Shown: one piece after another, positions 22,303 through 29,447 of the stretch | Position numbering within the stretch: position 1 is the stretch's first letter | Layout: each line of letters starts with the position of its first letter | From: Lamprobacter modestohalophilus | GTDB lineage: Bacteria > Pseudomonadota > Gammaproteobacteria > Chromatiales > Chromatiaceae | Assembly: GCF_016583905.1 (NCBI RefSeq) | Contig: NZ_NRRY01000045.1 | Coordinates: 1-42,494 of the forward strand | Reading direction: 5' to 3' | DNA length: 42,494 nt | Translations under genes and position numbers: made by a program | Notes under the pieces: model-generated | What the model was told of the DNA's origin: nothing | The model's input: only the letters and a program-made list of their open reading frames with translations | Database searches by the model: none

Positions 22303-22330
22303 TTGACGAATTAGAGTTTGCTTATATACT
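22303..22330 (+). promoter_or_regulatory. Sigma-70-type promoter for the 48-codon gene
   Basis: TTGACG (22303-22308) and TATACT (22325-22330) are 16 bases apart in an AT-rich patch. This places a start near 22337 and a leader of about 40 bases before the small gene. It is one of the best promoter matches in the window. Confidence 0.55.
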
Positions 22331-22375
22331 CATACTCAATCTTCAGCTGTAACGCGAACCAACAGGAGGTTCAAT

Positions 22376-22522
22376 ATGTTAGCACCACTCGCAATCGTCG
22401 CACTGTTGATCGGTGGCACCCAGGCCGCTCTGGTCGTCTCGGATGGAGACGTTGCCAAGACCGACCAAACACAGGTCATCGAGGTTCAGACCGTCGACAC
22501 CTTTAGCACCGCCGCCGAGTAA
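22376..22522 (+). CDS. Small 48-residue protein with hydrophobic N-terminus, unknown
   Basis: A 48-codon frame (start MLAPLAIVALLIGGTQAAL, end TFSTAAE) has an AGGAGG ribosome binding site six bases before its ATG. A promoter lies upstream and a GC-rich hairpin downstream, so it has the full dress of a real monocistronic gene. Residues 3-20 are hydrophobic and could be a signal peptide or membrane segment. The rest is acidic and Val/Thr-rich. I recognise no family. It lies between rimO (divergent) and ssrA. Confidence 0.6.
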   Translation: MLAPLAIVALLIGGTQAALVVSDGDVAKTDQTQVIEVQTVDTFSTAAE

Positions 22523-22560
22523 ACCTTCCAACAAACCCGTTTGGAGGCCTGTCAAGCAAC

Positions 22561-22588
22561 CGGGCCAACCACACCGATGGTCGGCCCG
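22561..22588 (+). terminator. Hairpin downstream of the small gene
   Basis: CGGGCC-A-ACC pairs with GGT-C-GGCCCG around an eight-base loop with one internal mismatch. It lies 38 bases after the small gene's stop and before ssrA. The following bases are only weakly T-rich, so termination efficiency is uncertain. Confidence 0.5.
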
Positions 22589-22647
22589 ATTGCTATTGTG
22601 GCATTGCCACGGAACCCACAGGGTGATAGCGTGTCTACTAGTCACTA

Positions 22648-23007
22648 GGGGGCGACATGGCTTCGACGTGGGTCACAAAACCCGAGGTGCATGCCGAGGT
22701 GCGGGTTACCTCGTAAATCCAACCGCAAATCTATAGTTGCCAACGACGACAACTACGCTCTCGCTGCTTAAACCCAGTGGGCCTCACACCGTCACTTGCC
22801 TGTGGGCGGCGGATTCGTGGGGTAACATCACACAGGATCGCGATAACGGGGGCCTGGACCGAGATCGCTAAAACCTAATTCGGGATCGCTGACCAATCGC
22901 CCTGCCCTTCGGGCGGTGGAAGGCTAAAAACAGTAGAACGGGCTAAGCATGTAGTACCAACGGCGGAGGGCTTGCGGACGCGGGTTCGATTCCCGCCGCC
23001 TCCACCA
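22648..23007 (+). ncRNA. ssrA: Transfer-messenger RNA (tmRNA)
   Basis: The 5' end GGGGGCGACATGGCTTCGAC and the 3' end with T-loop GGTTCGATTCC and terminal CCA form the tRNA-like domain. GGGGGCG pairs with CGCCTCC over seven base pairs including one G-U. The tag frame at 22739-22771 encodes ANDDNYALAA followed by TAA, one residue different from the E. coli tag. tmRNA with SmpB rescues stalled ribosomes and marks the product for degradation. CCA is encoded. The 3' end is a classic integration site, and the following sequence looks like element debris. Confidence 0.97.
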
Positions 23008-23063
23008 TTTTAGAAAGTCAAGGCACTGAATCTAAAGGAGAAAAGGAAGCCTCCTCTGTGCTG

Positions 23064-23085
23064 TACCCACAAAGCTACCCACAAA
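23064..23085. repeat. Direct repeat TACCCACAAA x2, possible integrase arm sites
   Basis: Two exact copies of TACCCACAAA with a 12-base period start 57 bases after the tmRNA CCA. Short direct repeats of this sort close to a tRNA or tmRNA 3' end are typical of tyrosine-integrase arm-binding sites in attL/attR. No integrase gene remains here. Confidence 0.4.
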
Positions 23086-23492
23086 CGAAATTGGATTGTA
23101 AGGGTTTTTTTGGCAAAGCTGCTCAGACCTGCAGCAACTCATCTCCCAACTTAGAATCGCATAGCTTGGCGATCTTTTTAGCATACAGCCTGCTTGCCCC
23201 AGCCACCTCACACCTCTTGGTGTGACTCCGAAAGCGACAGCCAACCCTCGAACTCGGCCATCGCCGCCCCCTCATTAAATCGCTCCGGGATGTCCTCCCG
23301 CTGCTGTACAACACATCGATCCGCTCGACATCACTGGCGCAGTCCGCCCGTGGGATGGTATGCGAGTCAACCAGCAAGATGATGCCGGTAAAATGCCGTC
23401 CCGGCGCACCGGTTCGCGCCGAAAGCCGTGTTGCCCGGCCGCCTGCTCGCACTCTGCGCGGACGACGAAGAACTGTGGATACTGCATCGGCG

Positions 23493-23700
23493 TCATGCGA
23501 ATATCCGGTAGGCGGGAACCGGAAGGCCGAGATGCTTTTCAACCTTGCTGGCCACCTTCAGGATGCGATGAAGATCAAGACAGCCCAAGGCACACTGATA
23601 CCCATCCAGGTAACCCTCGCTACGCGGCAATAGGCCGGTGCGCTTGGCGACCAGATAGGCGGCGGTTTCCGCTTCGACCTCGTGCGGCGTCCTCTCGTTG
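23493..23700 (-). pseudogene. Fragment of an ImmA/IrrE-like metallopeptidase
   Basis: The segment HEVEAETAAYLVAKRTGL, a YLDGY block and LHRILKVASKVEKHLGL match the C-terminal pattern of ImmA/IrrE-type proteins (E-x-EAE-x-A-YLV, then YL, then VE-LG). The expected HExxH zinc site does not precede it in frame, and the open frame runs into unrelated sequence that overlaps the next gene's start. I read it as a remnant of a mobile-element regulator or antirestriction-type gene. Confidence 0.45.
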
Positions 23701-23826
23701 TCCGGATTCAGCGTCAAGCAGTGATCTGCAGACGAGCAGTTGCGACAACCTATCATCGCGATGGATGGCTGTAATCTGTTTGACCATGCGATCATTGCGT
23801 CCTGAATTCCCCCACCGAGTCCCCTG

Positions 23827-24786
23827 ATGTCACCGCTGAACGGCGTTTTGCTGGATCTGGCCACCATCGACCAAGGCGACCTTGATCTGTCCCCGTTGGA
23901 CCGCGTGTGCGGCGCTTGGCGACGCTATCCGCAGACGGAACCGCCCCAGATCCTGGATCACCTCGGCGATGCGCAGATTGCGGTGACCAACAAGGTGGCC
24001 TTGGATCGCGCTGCGCTGACCTCGGCTCCCTCCCTGCGACTGATCTGCATTGCCGCAACCGGCACCAACCATGTCGACCTGAACGCGGCGCGCGAGCAAG
24101 GCATCGCGGTGGCGAACATGGTGCGCTATGCCACCCCGGCGGTGGTGCAGCATGTGTTCGCGCTCATCCTGGCGCTGACGACACGCCTTCCCGAGTATCA
24201 CCGCGCGGTCGCCAGCGGCGCCTGGCAGCAGCATGATCGCTTCTGCCTGATGGACTACCCCATTCGCGAACTGGCCGGACGGACCCTCGGCATTCTCGGC
24301 TATGGCGAGTTGGGTCAGGCCGTTGCCCGGGTGGCTGAGGCCTTCGGGATGCAGGTGCTTGTCGCTCAGCGCCCCGGTGGCGAGACGCGCGAGGGCCGAG
24401 TGGTGCTCGAGCAGCTGTTGCCGCAGGTCGATGTGTTGAGCCTGCACTGCCCGCTCACCGACACCACACGCGGCCTGATCGGCGCGCGCGAGCTGGGGCT
24501 GATGCGTCGCGACGCCCTGCTGATCAATACCGCTCGCGGCGCCATTGTCGATGAATCGGCGCTGGCCGAGGCCCTACGCCTTGGCGCCATCGGTGGCGCC
24601 GGCGTCGATGTGCTGAGCACCGAGCCGCCGCGTGGGGGCAATCCGCTGCTGACGCCGGGCATCCCCAACCTGATCGTCACGCCGCATATCGCCTGGGCCA
24701 GCCGCGAGGCACGGCAGCGCGTGGTGGAGGAGATCGCAACGAATATCGAGGCCTTTTGGGCGGGGATTGCGCACAATCGGGTGTAG
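23827..24786 (+). CDS. D-2-hydroxyacid dehydrogenase (glycerate dehydrogenase-like)
   Basis: The product is 319 residues. The NAD-binding fold has LGILGYGELGQAVARV (GxGxxG), and the catalytic Arg is in NTARGAIVDE, Glu in STEPPRGGNP and His in VTPHIAWAS. SLHCPLTDTT and AATGTNHVD are further family blocks. Such enzymes reduce hydroxypyruvate, glyoxylate or similar 2-oxoacids with NAD(P)H in the cytoplasm. The closest type appears to be HprA, but substrate is not certain. The ATG has no good ribosome binding site. It stands alone between element debris and the defence island. Confidence 0.92.
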   Translation: MSPLNGVLLDLATIDQGDLDLSPLDRVCGAWRRYPQTEPPQILDHLGDAQIAVTNKVALDRAALTSAPSLRLICIAATGTNHVDLNAAREQGIAVANMVRYATPAVVQHVFALILALTTRLPEYHRAVASGAWQQHDRFCLMDYPIRELAGRTLGILGYGELGQAVARVAEAFGMQVLVAQRPGGETREGRVVLEQLLPQVDVLSLHCPLTDTTRGLIGARELGLMRRDALLINTARGAIVDESALAEALRLGAIGGAGVDVLSTEPPRGGNPLLTPGIPNLIVTPHIAWASREARQRVVEEIATNIEAFWAGIAHNRV

Positions 24787-24807
24787 GGCTGCCGACATGG
24801 GTTTGTC

Positions 24808-24843
24808 TGGCTCTTTGAGTTCGCGTGCAACTCAGCAGAGCCA
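24808..24843. terminator. Nested hairpin between convergent genes
   Basis: TGGCTCT (24808-24814) pairs with AGAGCCA (24837-24843), and inside it GAGTT pairs with AACTC. The hairpin lies between the 3' ends of the dehydrogenase and the 143-residue gene. There is no strong T-tract on either side, so it may be a weak bidirectional terminator. Confidence 0.45.
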
Positions 24844-24878
24844 AAATCGCTCCGTGATCAGCCTCTATGATCGGCACG

Positions 24879-25310
24879 TCAGTCGATAGAATCGCTGACA
24901 GTCATGGGCCATTCGTCGGCTGCCCAGTCGGCAGCTTCCTGTGCATCTTGGAACGGGCCTTCTAGCGCGCCATCTGGCGTATGCACGAGCCAGACATAGG
25001 TAACGTCGTTCTGCTCGATGCAATAGGTCCCCTGAGACGTATCGAACTCATAGCGGGTGCCGTTTTCACTGGGATCGCTCCAGTTGTCGAGCAAGCGCAT
25101 ACGGGAGACCAGATCTTCAGGTTCGGCATTGGCTGCGACCATCTGACGGCGCAGCCTGTCAATCTGGCGCAGGTATTCGGCATTTTCGGCGAGACGGTAC
25201 GGGTCTTGCTCGCTGCGGCGCCAACGGCAGTAGTTCTCCATAGCGCGGTCGTAGCGGGCTTGGAGGTCGACGGCCAACTGGCTGGTAGCTGGTTTGACAG
25301 CGGTGTTCAT
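24879..25310 (-). CDS. Hypothetical 143-residue protein next to the cytosine methyltransferase
   Basis: The N-terminal half is helical and charged (LQARYDRAMENYCRWRRS, AENAEYLRQIDRLRRQM). The C-terminal half reads like a small beta domain rich in Trp/Tyr/Asp (YVWLVHTPDG, GPFQDAQEAADWAADEW). There is no signal peptide or helix-turn-helix that I can see. It is divergent from the methyltransferase with 77 bases between starts. Family unknown. Association with the defence island is by position only. Confidence 0.6.
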   Translation of the reverse strand: MNTAVKPATSQLAVDLQARYDRAMENYCRWRRSEQDPYRLAENAEYLRQIDRLRRQMVAANAEPEDLVSRMRLLDNWSDPSENGTRYEFDTSQGTYCIEQNDVTYVWLVHTPDGALEGPFQDAQEAADWAADEWPMTVSDSID

Positions 25311-25387
25311 CGTCGATCGGTTTAGTTGGCTGCTGGGCGGACGAACAGTGCCTTAAGCGGCAACAAAAGTCGCTGAAAGCTGAAGAG

Positions 25388-26755
25388 ATGGCATCAGAGC
25401 GTACCAGGCGGTATCGTCGGATGTCGACAAAAACGCCTAACCGTCCCGCCCATGTCCGGATCTCGAACTCGATGCGATCTTCTCCGACAACCCTTAAAGC
25501 AATCAGTCTCTACACCGGCGTCGGAGGCCTTGATTTCGGGTTCGAGGCCGCAGGATTTGAGACCATAGCTGCGCTGGAACTCGATAGTACCGCATGCTCA
25601 ACTTTGCGCCTAAACCGAAGCTGGACCGTGCTCGAAGGTGACATCCATGGCTTTAGCTCGGAAGCGATCCTGAGCGCAGCAGGCATCAAGCCCGGTGACG
25701 CCGACATTCTGATTGCTGGGCCACCCTGCCAACCGTTCTCGAAATCAGGCTACTGGGCAAGAGGCGATGCGCTGCGACTCGATGATCCTCGCGCAGACAC
25801 CCTCACCGCTTTTCTGCGTGTGCTTCGTGACGCACGACCAAGCGCTTTTCTCCTCGAGAATGTCTATGGGTTGGCTTACAAGGACAAGGACGAAGGCCTG
25901 CGCTACCTGCTCCAAGGTATTGAAAAGATCAACCGAGAAACCGGTACCTGCTACCAAGTCACCTCTGAGATGCTCAACGCCGCGCAGTTCGGTGTCCCTC
26001 AGCTTCGTGAACGGTTCTTCTTGGTCGGAAGCCGTGACGGCACCGTATTCAAGTTCCCGACGCCAACCCACTGCGCAGCTGACAACGAGGCGCTGCTCGC
26101 CGAAGGGCTGTCGCCATATCGAACAGCCTGGGACGCGATTGGCGATCTGCCAAGCAACCCGAACGATCCATCCCTGCAAGCAGGCGGAAAATGGGCTGAT
26201 CTGCTGCCTTCCATCCCGGAGGGGCGCAACTACCTCTGGCATACAAACCGAGGTGGCGGTGAGCCGCTGTTTGGCTGGCGGACGCGCTACTGGAGCTTCA
26301 TGCTCAAGCTGTCCAAGCGCCTGCCTTCATGGACGATTCAGGCTCAGCCCGGCTCATCCATCGGCCCTTTTCATTGGAGCAACAGGAAGCTCACGGCCGA
26401 GGAGATGTGCCGAATCCAAACGTTCCCGGACGGATTGCACTTTGACTGTGGCCGAACCGACATCCAGAAGATGATCGGCAATGCGGTTCCGTCACTGCTG
26501 GCCGAGGTGCTTGCGCGTGAGATTCGCCACCAACTCCTTGGTGACCGAACGGCCCGAGAGACCCTCAAGCTGCTGCCCCCAGTGCGAACGCCTGTCCCAA
26601 AGCCAGAGACCGTCCTGCCGCTGGCGGAAAAGTATCATCACTTGATCGGTGAGCATCCAGATCACCCCGGAGAGCGAAGGAGCACCAAGAAAAGCGTTCG
26701 GTCTAAGTCGGAGCGTCAATCCAATCTCTTCGACAGTCTGCCAGCACTAGGGTGA
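25388..26755 (+). CDS. DNA (cytosine-5) methyltransferase, DrmMII-like
   Basis: The product is up to 455 residues. C5-methyltransferase motifs are in order: motif I ISLYTGVGGLDFGFEAAGF (about 39), motif IV AGPPCQPFSKSG with the catalytic Cys (about 114), motif VI LLENVYG (about 156), motif VIII QLRERFF (about 204), a target-recognition region (about 215-330) and motif X MIGNAVPS (about 361). A basic tail ends QSNLFDSLP. Translation may start at 25388, 25421 or 25472. The last is nearest to the conserved domain, but none has a clear ribosome binding site. It converges on drmC with 29 bases between stops. A cytosine methylase is the hallmark of class 2 DISARM. An independent solitary methylase is the alternative. 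Confidence 0.9.
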   Translation: MASERTRRYRRMSTKTPNRPAHVRISNSMRSSPTTLKAISLYTGVGGLDFGFEAAGFETIAALELDSTACSTLRLNRSWTVLEGDIHGFSSEAILSAAGIKPGDADILIAGPPCQPFSKSGYWARGDALRLDDPRADTLTAFLRVLRDARPSAFLLENVYGLAYKDKDEGLRYLLQGIEKINRETGTCYQVTSEMLNAAQFGVPQLRERFFLVGSRDGTVFKFPTPTHCAADNEALLAEGLSPYRTAWDAIGDLPSNPNDPSLQAGGKWADLLPSIPEGRNYLWHTNRGGGEPLFGWRTRYWSFMLKLSKRLPSWTIQAQPGSSIGPFHWSNRKLTAEEMCRIQTFPDGLHFDCGRTDIQKMIGNAVPSLLAEVLAREIRHQLLGDRTARETLKLLPPVRTPVPKPETVLPLAEKYHHLIGEHPDHPGERRSTKKSVRSKSERQSNLFDSLPALG

Positions 26756-26784
26756 GTTGACGGGACCCGAGGCGGCATTAGCAC

Positions 26785-27624
26785 TTAGGATCGCCGCTCC
26801 AAGACGCCCTCTTCAATCAAGAGATCGAAATGGCGCACCACAGCACTCGCCATCGGACCTTGAACGCGCAGCCCCATCTCAAGATTCTCAAGAAGCCCCG
26901 CTTGGGTAAGATTTGCTGATGTCACGAGGGCATCGTGGTGGTCTGCGACGATGACTTTCGCATGGAGCTTTCGGTCGTAGCGGTACCCGCTCTTGTCTTT
27001 GACCTTGGTGAGCGTTTCGCTCCAACTATAGACCTCACGCGTTGCTTCCTCGAGGCCTGCTGGCCAACGTTCATCGAGGGCAGCGAAGTTATCCAGACCA
27101 CCAGATTTTTCACCCGGATCAAACACAAAGCGAACGCTGACCCCATCCATCGCTTTCTGAACCAAGCGTTCAATCAACGCCTTGACCTGGATTGTGCTCG
27201 TCACCAACCAATAGCCGACGATGAGCAGCTCCGTCTCTGCACCGGCCACGATCTCGTTCACAACGGCCTCGGTCCGGCGGACCGCAGAGCCAGCCACTTC
27301 TGGCCCTGTCCACACGGTATCAACCAAGTGGGCGCGGCTTTGTGCGAGCCGATAACAGGCGAGACTCGCGTTCATCATTGCAGTCACGTCCAAGGCGCCA
27401 AGATGAGGCGCGCTCGAACCCCACGCCTTCAGGAACGCTGCAAGATGGTGGGTGCCGGGTGACCCCTTCAGTACGGCACCAATCGCGATCGGGCCACTGT
27501 CGGCGGTCAGCAGGCCCGATGCGAGCGCCGCTAGAATCGCGTCCGCAACGGATGGATTGGCAGCAATTTGGCCAACCAGCTTGGCGCATGCCTGTGCAAA
27601 GGCATCCGGGGCGGTTGTGGTCAT
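26785..27624 (-). CDS. drmC: DISARM protein DrmC, phospholipase D-like
   Basis: The product is 279 residues. The C-terminal half has a PLD/HKD motif HAKVIVADHHDALVTSANLT, with H221, K223 and D228, preceded by ELLIVGYWLV and RFVFDPGEKSGG. The N-terminal half is helical. The ATG at 27624 overlaps the drmB stop (ATGA), so this start is chosen rather than the in-frame ATG at 27756 inside drmB. DrmC is the third core DISARM gene. Its nuclease role is inferred from the fold and was reported as dispensable in some systems. Confidence 0.93.
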   Translation of the reverse strand: MTTTAPDAFAQACAKLVGQIAANPSVADAILAALASGLLTADSGPIAIGAVLKGSPGTHHLAAFLKAWGSSAPHLGALDVTAMMNASLACYRLAQSRAHLVDTVWTGPEVAGSAVRRTEAVVNEIVAGAETELLIVGYWLVTSTIQVKALIERLVQKAMDGVSVRFVFDPGEKSGGLDNFAALDERWPAGLEEATREVYSWSETLTKVKDKSGYRYDRKLHAKVIVADHHDALVTSANLTQAGLLENLEMGLRVQGPMASAVVRHFDLLIEEGVLERRS

Positions 27625-29447
27625 TCCCAACCAAGGTGCTTTGGCGTGAAGAAGGCCAGGTTCTGGGTGGCGACCGTCGGCACAAGCAGCGACCGATCGA
27701 GCCAAGCATTGTAGGTTTCGCAGCTGGTCTCGGGGACCAGTACGCAGGCGTGGCAAGCCGCGCCATTGCTGCTTTGATGACGCTCCGGATCATGGCTGGC
27801 ACAGAGCGGATCAGAGGAGCAGCGCGTCACATCACGCAGGGCATCTTGCAGGAGACCGCCAAGACGCTCAGGCGTACCAAGATCGATCAGTCCGCCAAGG
27901 CTCCCTTCGGAATCGGGGCTCGCGGTGTACAACAAGACGCCACTCATTTCGCGACCGTCTTCGATCGACGAGTAGATGCGCTCACGAATCGAAGCCCCCG
28001 AATAACCACAGTCGAGCGCGAGGGCTCGCATGACCGCGTGTGCGAAGGTGTGGAGGACGATGAAGCGGGATTTCTCGCGGATCTCGCGCTCAGTCGGTGG
28101 ACTGATCGTTTCCTGGTCTTCCTCCCTGTTTGCGTGAGCCTCCAGCATGGCTCTGACACGAATCCCCACAGCCGGCGTTGTCGACCAAGCATCCAGAACG
28201 GCACTGCGAAACTCGAAAAAGAGCCCTTCGCCACGAACCTCAACCGCTGGTAACCAGTCGAGTACCGGGTTCCGGGAGATCGGCGCGATGTCGACCTCCT
28301 CCCCATCTCCGCCAAAGGGTCCGCCTTTCGATTCGAGACGGGTAAAGCCGGTCAGTGCACGCACCTCGAGCAGCTTCCTGACCTGGATCACGGACGCTAG
28401 GACGTCGTGCAACTTCTCCGGGACCTCGGCCTTTTGCGAAAAGAAGTCTGAACGCTCGCCCTGACTGTATCCATCTGGATCTCTCAACGCCTCCCATTCC
28501 GGAAGAAGGAGATCAATCTCGTCTGTCTCGCACTCACCGCGGCTCTTGAGAATGGACTCCAAAATCGCATCCCGTGCACCCGCGTAGTCTTCCAGCTCAG
28601 GAATCTTCTTTGCGAGTAGAGTCCAGAACTTATCCAAATCGTCAGCATTGTTGATCAACTCTAGGATGTCAGGGTCCGCTTTATTCAGTAGCTTCCCAAT
28701 CGGTGTGGCGGCGTCCTTAATGGACAAGGCACTGCGCACCACAGGAAACCAAGAGTTCGTCGCGCCACGCTGAAGTGTTTCAGCGAGATCAGCGTGCTCA
28801 CAGGCCTTGTCGACATCCTTTGGCCCGAGCCACGGCCGCCTCCGGCGACAGGTACCGACGACCTCGTGCTTCTTCTCCCCGAAGGCATCCCCGACACTGC
28901 GCTTTTCGCCGCACTTGCAGTGCACCATCAGATCGCGCACGGTTCCGGTTTTGCCCATCGACTTCAGCTGCATCGGCTGCTTACAGCTCGTCGGACCGCG
29001 ATGGGCAAACTCCCGCCACGGAAAATCGTCCATATGCCCGCTTGGACAGGCCACGATGAACGGTGCCGGGTTGACCGGAGACTTCCCACCGCAAAGCTCG
29101 CATAAGAAGACTGGCCGCTTCTCATGTCGCTTGAACATCTGTTCAGAGGGCTCAGAGAGCGTCCCGCACTGTGGGTTTGAACAGACTTGATAGCGAGGAA
29201 ACAGATAGGCCGGCAGTGTGCCTGGCTTTTTGTTGTATTCACCGAACGCCGGTGGGGCCGAATAAAAGCACTTGACCTTCAGATTGCGCTCTAGTCGCGG
29301 CTCCTGGATGCGCTGCTCATCGGCCTTCTGCCACTCGTCCACCCCTGCGACGACGACGGACAAGGTCTGCAGATCAACAATCGCGCCTGGCCCAAAGGTG
29401 GTGATGACCTGGCTCGGCCGTACCTCGCCAACGGGTTTCTTGCTCAC
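27621..29447 (-). CDS. drmB: DISARM protein DrmB (DUF1998)
   Basis: The product is 608 residues. It starts MSKKPVGEVRPSQVITTFGP, a typical DrmB opening (VRPSQ...FGPGAIVDL). A four-Cys zinc-ribbon-like set is at C89, C94, C116 and C119. The C-terminal DUF1998 domain has FIVLHTFAHAVMRALAL, and a second Cys cluster (CSSDPLC, ACHACVLVPETSC). DrmB binds DrmA to form the core DISARM complex that recognises and acts on incoming DNA. It overlaps drmA by four bases upstream and drmC by four downstream. Confidence 0.95.
   Translation of the reverse strand: MSKKPVGEVRPSQVITTFGPGAIVDLQTLSVVVAGVDEWQKADEQRIQEPRLERNLKVKCFYSAPPAFGEYNKKPGTLPAYLFPRYQVCSNPQCGTLSEPSEQMFKRHEKRPVFLCELCGGKSPVNPAPFIVACPSGHMDDFPWREFAHRGPTSCKQPMQLKSMGKTGTVRDLMVHCKCGEKRSVGDAFGEKKHEVVGTCRRRRPWLGPKDVDKACEHADLAETLQRGATNSWFPVVRSALSIKDAATPIGKLLNKADPDILELINNADDLDKFWTLLAKKIPELEDYAGARDAILESILKSRGECETDEIDLLLPEWEALRDPDGYSQGERSDFFSQKAEVPEKLHDVLASVIQVRKLLEVRALTGFTRLESKGGPFGGDGEEVDIAPISRNPVLDWLPAVEVRGEGLFFEFRSAVLDAWSTTPAVGIRVRAMLEAHANREEDQETISPPTEREIREKSRFIVLHTFAHAVMRALALDCGYSGASIRERIYSSIEDGREMSGVLLYTASPDSEGSLGGLIDLGTPERLGGLLQDALRDVTRCSSDPLCASHDPERHQSSNGAACHACVLVPETSCETYNAWLDRSLLVPTVATQNLAFFTPKHLGWE

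Larger units (their letters stand above)
23008..23826. other. Degenerate region downstream of ssrA (likely element remnant)
   Basis: This 819-base stretch holds no intact gene. It contains the TACCCACAAA repeat pair and an ImmA/IrrE-like fragment. Several short minus-strand frames in between (for example the frame ending near 23123 with KIAKLCDSKLGDELLQV) shift frame and match nothing I recognise. This fits decay of a mobile element integrated at the tmRNA 3' end. Confidence 0.5.

Noticed and set aside
23123-23542. Minus-strand frame of 139 codons downstream of ssrA as a real gene
   Set aside because: Apparent homology-like segments jump between frames and no family is recognisable, so it was treated as part of the degenerate region.
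27625-27756. Longer start for drmC at 27756
   Set aside because: The extra 44 residues lie inside drmB in another frame. The ATG at 27624 forms an ATGA overlap with the drmB stop, as at the drmA-drmB junction.
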